Positions 5,934 to 11,607 of a stretch of 12,255 nt of DNA are shown here, piece by piece (position 1 is the stretch's first letter; each line of letters starts with the position of its first letter). Position numbers and translations under genes: made by a program. The stretch is from NCBI GenBank assembly GCA_045660225.1, contig JAZRDK010000069.1:1-12255 (forward strand), written 5' to 3'. The stretch comes from Scatosoma sp045660225 (GTDB lineage: Bacteria; Bacillota; Clostridia; Christensenellales; Borkfalkiaceae). Below the pieces are notes generated by a model. That model was not told the origin of the DNA. It saw only the letters and a program-made list of their open reading frames with translations, and searched no databases.

Positions 5934-7442
5934 ATGACGGAACAAAAATTCGTAAGACAATGGACGAAACAAGACACGGTTAAAAGCGCGTGGCTGTTTT
6001 TCCTGCACTTCGTCGTACTGACGCTGATTGCAGGCGCGTTGCTACTCGGTCCAAAACTCGGCGTTTTGCAAGAGTATATGCGTGAAAACGGCGCGAACTA
6101 CTTATACGCGCTCTTTTGCGTATTCTTGCTCACCGCGATTATGTACTTTTATTTCTTCTTTGAAGACAAGTCGATTCTCGCGTCCGGCAGAAAGATAGCG
6201 CTGGTGTTCACCGTGTTAGAAGTTTGTTTCCTACTCGCTTGGCTTATTGGCGAAAAGATAAACGTGTACGCGCGCCCCGTCGCTTTGATGGCGCTTCTCG
6301 TATTCGTTTTGGTGGGCAGACGCTCGGCAATTTTTATGAACATCGTCAGCGCCCTGCTCGTCTTCGTCGTCGACACGTTTACGGGTACGCCCAGCGCCAC
6401 CGCGCACGAATACTACTCGTCTTTGATTATCGCTTTCTCGGCGGGTATGATTGCCATTTTCTTCTGCAACAAAGCGAAAACGCGCGTTGCGGTTGTGGGA
6501 ATCGGCATTTTTATCGTGCTCCCTATGGACTTGATTATCTTCCTTTTGGAAGTGTCCACGCTGTTAGAACGGGATGCGGCGACGGGTATGTCCGCCTTCC
6601 AAAACCTGATGACGCATATGGGCTACGGCTTGTTTGGGGGCGTAATGTCCACCGTTATCTTCCTGGCGATTTTGCCGATTTTTGAAGGCATTTTTAACTG
6701 CCTTACCGTTTTCCGTCTTCGCGAATTGACCAGTTCCGACGCGAAAATTTTGAAAAACTTGAAGGAAGAAGCGCCCGGTACGTACAACCACTCGATGATG
6801 GTTTCCCAGCTTGCGGAAGCGTGCGCGGCGGCAATCGGCGAAGACGTCGACTACGCGCGTGCGGCGGCGCTTTACCACGACGTTGGGAAATTGCATAACC
6901 CCGAACACTTCACCGAAAACCAGGGCGATTATAACCTGCACGACGAGCTCACGCCCGAACTTTCCGCGGACATCATCCGTTCGCACGCAAAAGACGGGTA
7001 CACGCTGATTCGCGCACATCATCTCCCCGAATTTTTGGCGGACGTTGCCATCCAGCACCACGGCACGATGCCGATTCGTTATTTCTACGCCAAGGCGTTG
7101 AAACTGACGGATGGCGAACTGAACATTGAAGATTTCTCCTATTTAGGTCCGAAACCGCAAACCAAGATTGCGGCAATCGTGATGATTTGCGACGCGTCCG
7201 AGGCGGCGGTTCGCGCAACGAATTCCCGCTCCCCCGAAGACGCGGAAAGGGCGATTCGCGCGGTCATCGAAGAAAGGATGGAGTTGGAACAGTTTGCCGA
7301 GTGCGACATCACGCTTGCCGATTTAACGAAGATTCGCCACGCGCTTGTCGATACGCTGACGGGTGTTTACCACCACCGTATCAAGTACCCCACGCTGAAA
7401 TATAAGCGTACGGAAACGGGCACGAAAGGGGAAAACGAATAA
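5934..7442 (+). CDS. pgpH: Membrane HD-domain c-di-AMP phosphodiesterase PgpH (7TM-HD), sensor domain missing
   Basis: A 502-aa integral membrane protein of the 7TMR-HD family (YqfF/PgpH), which hydrolyses c-di-AMP to pApA. About eight hydrophobic spans are visible (roughly 18-40, 55-76, 87-105, 112-128, 131-148, 160-177, 184-206, 230-252). The cytoplasmic HD domain follows (about 265-480). Metal-ligand candidates are His286 (YNHSMM), His315-Asp316 (YHDVGK), His351, His375-His376 (IQHHGT) and Asp420 (ICDASE), so the catalytic set looks complete. The usual protein is about 700 aa because an extracellular 7TMR-HDED domain of roughly 200 residues sits between the first and second spans. Here only about 15 residues connect them. 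The start is backed by AAGGAGA (5917-5923). The stop overlaps the ybeY ATG by one base. Confidence 0.92.
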   Translation: MTEQKFVRQWTKQDTVKSAWLFFLHFVVLTLIAGALLLGPKLGVLQEYMRENGANYLYALFCVFLLTAIMYFYFFFEDKSILASGRKIALVFTVLEVCFLLAWLIGEKINVYARPVALMALLVFVLVGRRSAIFMNIVSALLVFVVDTFTGTPSATAHEYYSSLIIAFSAGMIAIFFCNKAKTRVAVVGIGIFIVLPMDLIIFLLEVSTLLERDAATGMSAFQNLMTHMGYGLFGGVMSTVIFLAILPIFEGIFNCLTVFRLRELTSSDAKILKNLKEEAPGTYNHSMMVSQLAEACAAAIGEDVDYARAAALYHDVGKLHNPEHFTENQGDYNLHDELTPELSADIIRSHAKDGYTLIRAHHLPEFLADVAIQHHGTMPIRYFYAKALKLTDGELNIEDFSYLGPKPQTKIAAIVMICDASEAAVRATNSRSPEDAERAIRAVIEERMELEQFAECDITLADLTKIRHALVDTLTGVYHHRIKYPTLKYKRTETGTKGENE

Positions 7443-7924
7443 TGTTGAATTTCCGTATATTTTGTGAAGACGAAGGCTTGACGAAAGCCCAGCTTACCGC
7501 TGTGGAAAACGCGATGGAAGGGTTTATCGAAACGGACGTTGTCTTGGGCGTAGAACTTATCTTTGTGCCCGAAGATGAAATCCGCCGTCTAAACAGGGAA
7601 ACGCGCGCCGTAGACAAAGTAACGGACGTGCTTAGTTATCCCACGCTCGACGGTATTAAGGGGCAATCGATTTACGGTGCGGACTATCCCTTCGACGTCG
7701 ACGAAAACGGGGTGCTTTTAATCGGCTCGATTGCTATTTGTAACCAGCGCGCAAAAGAGCAAGCGATTGAATACGGGCACTCGTACGAAAGGGAATTGCA
7801 CTATCTTTTGGTGCACGGCATTATGCATTGTCTTGGCTACGACCATATGACGGACGACGAGAAGGCGGAAATGCGTGAAAAAGAAGAATTTGTGTTAGGG
7901 AAACTCGGCATTACGAGAGAGTAA
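7442..7924 (+). CDS. ybeY: Endoribonuclease YbeY (16S rRNA maturation)
   Basis: A 160-aa zinc-dependent endoribonuclease involved in 16S rRNA 3'-end processing and ribosome quality control. The metal motif HGIMHCLGYDH is complete, with His125, His129 and His135 as zinc ligands. The conserved TDVLSYP segment (61-67, TDVLSFP in most members) and the GSIAIC strand (95-100) are also present. Length is normal for Bacillota. The ATG shares its A with the last base of the pgpH stop, with a purine-rich AAAGGGGAA upstream, so translation is probably coupled. era begins 10 nt after the stop. Its proximity to PhoH-like and Era is consistent with a shared role in 30S subunit maturation. Confidence 0.96.
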   Translation: MLNFRIFCEDEGLTKAQLTAVENAMEGFIETDVVLGVELIFVPEDEIRRLNRETRAVDKVTDVLSYPTLDGIKGQSIYGADYPFDVDENGVLLIGSIAICNQRAKEQAIEYGHSYERELHYLLVHGIMHCLGYDHMTDDEKAEMREKEEFVLGKLGITRE

Positions 7925-7934
7925 GGAGAAAGAA

Positions 7935-8825
7935 ATGAAAAGCGGTTATATTGCGGTAATAGGTAGGGCAAACGCAGGGAAAAGCACGTTGATTAACGTG
8001 TTGGTCGGGGAGAAAATTTCCATCGTTTCGCCCAAACCCCAAACGACGCGCGATAGAATTTTGGGCGTTTTGACGGAAGACGATTACCAAATCGTGTTCG
8101 TGGATACGCCCGGCATCTATAAGGCGAGAAATGCGCTCACCGATATGATGATGCGTACGACGGAAACAAGTGCGCGCTCCGTCGATTTTATCTTGTTTGT
8201 GTTGGACGGACACGAAGGCGTGACGGAAGAAGATTTCAACCTGATTCGAAAGTACAAAGCCTTAGAAATTCCTATGGCGGTGGCGTACACGAAAATCGAC
8301 ATTATGCCCAAAGAAAATATTCCTTTGGATATGGCGAAATTCGCGGATGCGGATATGGACGTGGACGTGTTCCCCGTTTCCGCGCGCAAGGGCAAAAACA
8401 TCCGCGCGTTGAAGGAATTTTTGGTCAAGCAAATGCCTGAAGGCGAAATGCTGTTCAGCGAAGACGTCGTTTCGGACAAAGGCGAACGCTTTATGATTTC
8501 CGAAATCATGCGCGAAAAAATCCTTTTGAAATTCGACAAGGAAATCCCGCACGGCATCGCCATCGTTATCAACACCTTCGAAAGAAATGCAAACGGCGTC
8601 TACGAAATCAATTTAGACATCGTTTGCGAACGCGCCAACCACAAAGCCATCTTAATCGGTAAACAAGGCCGTGCCATCAAAGAAGTGTCTTCCTTTGCCC
8701 GTCAAGATATGGAAAAATTCTTAGGCGCAAAGGTATTTTTAACCACCTACGTCAAAGTCAAAGAAGACTGGCGCGACAGACCGAATTTGATTAAGCAGTA
8801 CGGCTACGAAGAAGTGAAAGAGTAA
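7935..8825 (+). CDS. era: GTPase Era (30S ribosome assembly)
   Basis: A 296-aa GTPase that binds the 3' end of 16S rRNA and assists 30S assembly. The G domain shows G1 GRANAGKST (10-18), the switch region PKPQTTRDRI (33-42), G3 DTPG (57-60), G4 TKID (119-122) and G5 VSARKG (148-153). The C-terminal KH domain has AILIGKQGRAIKE (238-250) with the GxxG loop at 242-245. Two details differ from the common pattern. G1 is usually GRPNVGKS, and G4 usually begins with Asn (NKxD). Thr is accepted at that G4 position in some P-loop GTPases. Start ATG with AAGGAG (7923-7928). In B. subtilis, dgkA and cdd lie between ybeY and era; here there are only 10 nt. The next gene follows after 250 bp of repeat-bearing DNA. 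Confidence 0.97.
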   Translation: MKSGYIAVIGRANAGKSTLINVLVGEKISIVSPKPQTTRDRILGVLTEDDYQIVFVDTPGIYKARNALTDMMMRTTETSARSVDFILFVLDGHEGVTEEDFNLIRKYKALEIPMAVAYTKIDIMPKENIPLDMAKFADADMDVDVFPVSARKGKNIRALKEFLVKQMPEGEMLFSEDVVSDKGERFMISEIMREKILLKFDKEIPHGIAIVINTFERNANGVYEINLDIVCERANHKAILIGKQGRAIKEVSSFARQDMEKFLGAKVFLTTYVKVKEDWRDRPNLIKQYGYEEVKE

Positions 8826-8826
8826 A

Positions 8827-8840
8827 GACGTATATACGTC
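8827..8840. repeat. Perfect 14-bp palindrome just after era
   Basis: GACGTATATACGTC is a perfect palindrome beginning 1 nt after the era stop codon. No T-run follows, so it is not an intrinsic terminator. It could be a protein-binding site or a small mRNA 3'-end structure. It lies upstream of the tandem repeat and may be part of the same element. Confidence 0.6.
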
Positions 8841-8882
8841 GCATTTCATCGTCGAAACTTGCGTTTTGCTCAGTCACGTACG

Positions 8883-9027
8883 TTTAAGTACGCTCCTATC
8901 GCAAAGCCACGTTTCTCCTTGAACTGCTTGTATCTACGCCTTTACGACGAGTTAAGTACACTCCCGTCGGCGTACTCAACGCTCCTTGAACTGCTCGCAT
9001 CTCCGTCTTTACGATAAGTTGCGTATA
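8883..9027. repeat. Degenerate tandem repeat, unit 67-68 bp, two copies plus a partial third
   Basis: The best-aligned 46-bp part, starting CTCCTTGAACTGCT, occurs at 8915-8960 and 8982-9027. It matches at 37 of 46 positions by my alignment. Upstream of each copy TTAAGTACxCTCC recurs (8884 and 8952), so the full unit is 67-68 bp with a 1-bp indel. A weaker earlier copy may lie at about 8850-8882. The second unit holds an imperfect 9-bp hairpin (8951-8959 with 8972-8980) that pairs better in minus-strand RNA. No supported gene lies in 8826-9075. The pattern suggests an interspersed repeat element inserted between era and yqzL. It is not CRISPR-like. Confidence 0.7.
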
Positions 9028-9075
9028 AATCAAGTCCGCCTTCCGCAAACTGAAAGGGGAAGGAAGGTGGAAAAA

Positions 9076-9186
9076 ATGAAAGACAAAACGGAAAACGGCG
9101 CGGGCAAGCTTGCGTGGGAAATGTTTGAAAAAACGGGCAGTATCAGCTATTATATGCTCTATCACGAACTAACGCGAAAAAAATAA
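9076..9186 (+). CDS. yqzL: YqzL-family small protein
   Basis: A 36-aa protein with the core KLAWEMFEKTGSISYYMLYHEL (residues 11-32). This matches the YqzL family, whose members read roughly W-x-x-F-x-x-T-G-x-I-x-x-Y-L-L-x-K. In B. subtilis yqzL lies between era and recO, exactly as here. Its function is unknown. The ATG at 9076 has GGAAGG (9062-9067) 8 nt upstream. A longer in-frame start at 8986 would read into the repeat region and is not supported. recO starts 17 nt after the stop, so the two are probably co-transcribed. The short length and basic tail (TRKK) fit the family. Confidence 0.85.
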   Translation: MKDKTENGAGKLAWEMFEKTGSISYYMLYHELTRKK

Positions 9187-9203
9187 CGAAGGAAGAAGGG
9201 GAA

Positions 9204-9929
9204 ATGGAAGTCAAAACGGACGCCGTCGTCTTAGGAGCGACGGACTACAAAGACAACGATAAACTGTTGACGCTGTTTTCCCCTACGCTCGGTAAAATCA
9301 CCGCAGGGATTCGTGGTGTGAAAAAGCCGACGGCAAAGCTCGCCTTTTCCGCGCAACCCTTTTGCTTTGCGGAATACGTTTTGGCGGAAAAAGGGGGAAG
9401 ATACACGGTTACGAGCGCGTATCTGCACGAAAGTTTTTTTGCGCTCCGTTATGACATCGTTCGCTTTTATTCCGCGTGCGCGGCGGCGGAAATTTGTCGT
9501 GTGATTTTGCCTGAAAACGAAAAATACGAGGCATTGTTTATTGCGTTTATCGAGTGCTTAAAATCGCTTGCGCTTGCCGAAGAAGACCCGTTTGAAACGG
9601 CAATTACCTTTGTCGTCGTCGCCCTTCGAGAGAGTGGTTATCCCCTGGATTTGGGTTATTTAGAAGAGTGCGAAGGGGATATCGGCGACAAGCTTTGGTT
9701 TGATTTTTCGGACGGAAGATTTACAAGCTTTGACCGGTGCGTGCAAGGCGAAAGGGCAAGCCTTTCGACCTATCACGTGCTTAGAAAATGCGCTGGATTA
9801 GAGTATGATGAAACTGCCGTCAAGGACGGCAAAAAAAGGGCGCTTCGCCTGCTTAAAGCCTTTCTTTCCGAAAAGACGGAAGAACGCTTTGAGAACTTGG
9901 GCGAACTCATACGCCTTTACGAAGATTAA
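9204..9929 (+). CDS. recO: DNA repair protein RecO
   Basis: A 241-aa cytoplasmic protein that loads RecA on SSB-coated single-stranded DNA together with RecR (RecF/RecOR pathway). The N-terminal OB fold is evident in TDAVVLGATDYKDNDKLLTLFS (about 5-26) and GKITAGIRGVKK (30-41), the classic family opening. An alpha-helical C-terminal region follows. Many Bacillota RecO proteins have a four-Cys zinc site in the C-terminal region. Here only Cys156 and Cys179 stand near the expected places, so the site is incomplete, as also occurs in some Proteobacteria. Ribosome-binding site AAGAAGGGGA precedes the ATG. The endonuclease-like gene starts 13 nt after the stop. Confidence 0.93.
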   Translation: MEVKTDAVVLGATDYKDNDKLLTLFSPTLGKITAGIRGVKKPTAKLAFSAQPFCFAEYVLAEKGGRYTVTSAYLHESFFALRYDIVRFYSACAAAEICRVILPENEKYEALFIAFIECLKSLALAEEDPFETAITFVVVALRESGYPLDLGYLEECEGDIGDKLWFDFSDGRFTSFDRCVQGERASLSTYHVLRKCAGLEYDETAVKDGKKRALRLLKAFLSEKTEERFENLGELIRLYED

Positions 9930-9942
9930 AAGGAAATAAAAT

Positions 9943-11337
9943 ATGGCAAAAAAGACAGAAAAAAAGGAAGAAAAGAAGGTTTTGACGCGCGCTGAAAAGA
10001 ACGTCGGTGCGCAGGAAATCGTCAAAGAATTGTTGGCGGTAAAACCTTTGACACACAACGAACTTATTGAAGAAGCGTCTAAGCTTTACACAAAGCGTTT
10101 TGGGGAGGGCGACGAAAAGGACGTGCACGGCGTTAAGGGTAGAATCGGCTCGGTCGTCAACAATATGGAAAAAGAGAGCGTCGTGATGGAAGACGGGGGC
10201 AGGTACGCGTTGAAGGCGCGGATTATGCCTATGCCCGCGCCTGTTTTGGCGGAAGAAGAAAAGCCCGTCAAGAAGACGAAAAAGACGACGAAAAAGGCGG
10301 AGAACGCGCCTGTTGAAGAGTTGACCAAGGAAGAAAAACCTAAAAAAACGACGCGAAAAAAAGCGGTAAAAACGGAGGAACAGGCGCAAGTGATGGAGGA
10401 AAAACCCGCGCCCAAAAAACGGGGCAGAAAGCCGAAGGCGGTCAAGGAAGAAACCGTCGAAGAAAAGAAGGAAGATTTGCCCGTTTTAGAAGAAGAAAAG
10501 CCTTTTGAAAAGGCGGAACTTATCGTCAAAGAAAAGGCGGAAGTGATGAAACAACCCGTCGTAATGGACATGAGTTTTCTTTTTGGCGAGCCTAAGCAAA
10601 AGGCGGTAAAAAAGGAAGAAAAAGCGCCGGTAAAAGCGGACGAAAAAGCGGAAAAAGACGCGCCCGTGTCCAAGCCGAAGGAAGAAAAACCCGTAGAAAA
10701 GACGGAAAAAATAGTCAAGACGAAATTGACGCCTCCGCAGGCAAAAGAGAAAAAGCCGAGCGTGAAGAAAATGATGGAAAAGCCGATGACGGCGGACGAG
10801 AAATTACGCGATGCGTTTTTGAAGAAGATGCGTACGCTTGGCGGTGATTATTTCGAATACTATTCGGTGTACTTGTTAGAACGCTATTCAAGGCGCAACG
10901 GTAGACGTTTGGAAGGCTTGAAAATCACGGGAGGCGACCACGACGGCGGAATCGACGGCGAAATTGAATTGACGGATAGGCTTGGGTTTAGGGAAACGAT
11001 TTACATACAATCGAAGAACTGGAATCCTGACAAGGGCAAGGAAGAAAGCTGGGTTGTTGGCGAAACGTTGTTACAACAATTTATAGGCGCGTGCGCCTGC
11101 AAGCAGGCGAAGGACGGGAAACAGCGTTGTCGCGGTATTTTCATCACGACGTCGCGTTTTACGCCCGAGGCGAAACGCATTTTAGACGATATGTCGGAAA
11201 AAATCGTGGGCTATGACGGAAACGATTTGTACGAAACCGCAAAAGAGTGCGAATTTGGCGTTGTGAAAAGAAACGGAGAGTGGGTTTTGGACGAAAAACT
11301 GCTTTCTGGGGTGAAAGCGTTTTTCCAAATGACGTAA
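9943..11337 (+). CDS. Mrr-like restriction endonuclease with winged-helix N-terminus and long charged linker
   Basis: A 464-aa protein in three parts. Residues 20-93 resemble a winged-helix domain (HARE-HTH or Mrr_N type), ending GGRYALKA. Residues about 95-290 are a Lys/Glu/Pro-rich, probably disordered linker. It has five EEKP repeats (105, 130, 152, 184, 247), an AT-hook-like KRGRKPK (159-165) and a hydrophobic island VVMDMSFLFG (206-215). Residues 295-464 are an Mrr-type PD-(D/E)xK nuclease domain. GDYFEYY carries Glu305, GGDHDGGIDG carries Asp338, and YIQSKNW carries the Q356-x-K358 pair. RGIFITTSRFTPEAKRIL (397-414) is the typical downstream block. Mrr proteins are type IV enzymes that cut modified DNA, but the target here is unknown. 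The gene lies 13 nt after recO with AAGGAAA upstream, and ends before a strong terminator. No methyltransferase or second restriction subunit is nearby, so a repair or DNA-processing role is equally possible. Confidence 0.88.
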   Translation: MAKKTEKKEEKKVLTRAEKNVGAQEIVKELLAVKPLTHNELIEEASKLYTKRFGEGDEKDVHGVKGRIGSVVNNMEKESVVMEDGGRYALKARIMPMPAPVLAEEEKPVKKTKKTTKKAENAPVEELTKEEKPKKTTRKKAVKTEEQAQVMEEKPAPKKRGRKPKAVKEETVEEKKEDLPVLEEEKPFEKAELIVKEKAEVMKQPVVMDMSFLFGEPKQKAVKKEEKAPVKADEKAEKDAPVSKPKEEKPVEKTEKIVKTKLTPPQAKEKKPSVKKMMEKPMTADEKLRDAFLKKMRTLGGDYFEYYSVYLLERYSRRNGRRLEGLKITGGDHDGGIDGEIELTDRLGFRETIYIQSKNWNPDKGKEESWVVGETLLQQFIGACACKQAKDGKQRCRGIFITTSRFTPEAKRILDDMSEKIVGYDGNDLYETAKECEFGVVKRNGEWVLDEKLLSGVKAFFQMT

Positions 11338-11350
11338 AAAGAAAATAAAA

Positions 11351-11385
11351 ACGGTGGCAATGTTGTGTATTTGCCACCGTTTTTT
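11351..11385 (+). terminator. Rho-independent terminator after the Mrr-like gene
   Basis: A perfect 10-bp stem, ACGGTGGCAA (11351-11360) with TTGCCACCGT (11371-11380), encloses a 10-nt loop. A run of six T follows (11380-11385). The A-rich 5' flank would let it act in both directions. It ends the operon that contains recO and the endonuclease-like gene. Confidence 0.95.
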
Positions 11386-11410
11386 GCAATTATTCCACAA
11401 AAAAGTGAAA

Positions 11411-11446
11411 AAATATCAAAAAACGCCGTTAAAAAACTTGATATTT
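11411..11446. promoter_or_regulatory. Inverted repeat overlapping the ppdK -35 box (candidate operator)
   Basis: AAATATCAA (11411-11419) and TTGATATTT (11438-11446) are perfect 9-bp reverse complements separated by 18 nt. The right arm contains the -35 hexamer TTGATA. The region is AT-rich, so chance matches are more likely than usual. The arms include a G:C pair and coincide exactly with the promoter box. Confidence 0.4.
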
Positions 11447-11466
11447 CTAAAAATTTATATTAAAAT
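11438..11466 (+). promoter_or_regulatory. Sigma-A-type promoter of ppdK
   Basis: TTGATA (11438-11443), a 17-bp AT-rich spacer and TAAAAT (11461-11466) give a good housekeeping promoter with start near 11473. Upstream A-tracts could act as an UP element. The -10 lies inside an 18-bp near-palindrome (11454-11471: TTTATATT, AA, AATATAAA). The 5' leader before the ppdK ATG is about 135 nt. Confidence 0.72.
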
Positions 11467-11494
11467 ATAAAACGGCAACAACGAAATAGCTTAT

Positions 11495-11535
11495 GCACAC
11501 GCCCGAAAACGAGAGAGGTCGGGCGCGGCTTTTTT
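11495..11535 (+). terminator. Terminator-like hairpin in the ppdK leader (possible attenuator)
   Basis: CGCCCGA (11500-11506) pairs with TCGGGCG (11519-11525). Further pairs at 11495-11498 with 11527-11529 extend the stem with one mismatch and one bulge. Six T follow directly (11530-11535). It lies about 25 nt after the predicted ppdK start site, so it would act on ppdK transcription itself. The loop is 12 nt, purine-rich (AAACGAGAGAGG). It could be a regulated attenuator, the end of a short RNA, or a stability hairpin. Confidence 0.5.
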
Positions 11536-11537
11536 GC

Positions 11538-11567
11538 GTTTACGCCCGTACGCACGCGTACGTAAAC
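11538..11567 (+). promoter_or_regulatory. Second inverted repeat in the ppdK leader
   Basis: GTTTACG (11538-11544) and CGTAAAC (11561-11567) are perfect reverse complements. Inside them CGTACG (11547-11552) and CGTACG (11557-11562) form an overlapping, alternative 6-bp hairpin with a 4-nt loop. In addition, CGCCCG (11543-11548) can pair with the 3' arm of the upstream hairpin (11520-11525), so alternative folds exist. No known riboswitch class is recognised. Confidence 0.4.
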
Positions 11568-11607
11568 AAAAAACGAAAAAAATCAATCTTTGGAGGAAAT
11601 AAACACT

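Noticed and set aside
8883..9027. CRISPR array
   Set aside because: There are only two full units, which diverge along their entire length, with no distinct spacers and no cas genes.
8826..9075. Riboswitch or yqzL-recO promoter in the era-yqzL gap
   Set aside because: No conserved riboswitch core is recognisable. The TATAAA at 9024-9029 has no -35 at a proper distance.
8896..9165. Minus-strand open frame across the repeat region
   Set aside because: The repeat unit is 67-68 bp, so copies fall in different frames, and the frame also runs antisense to yqzL. It is not a convincing gene.
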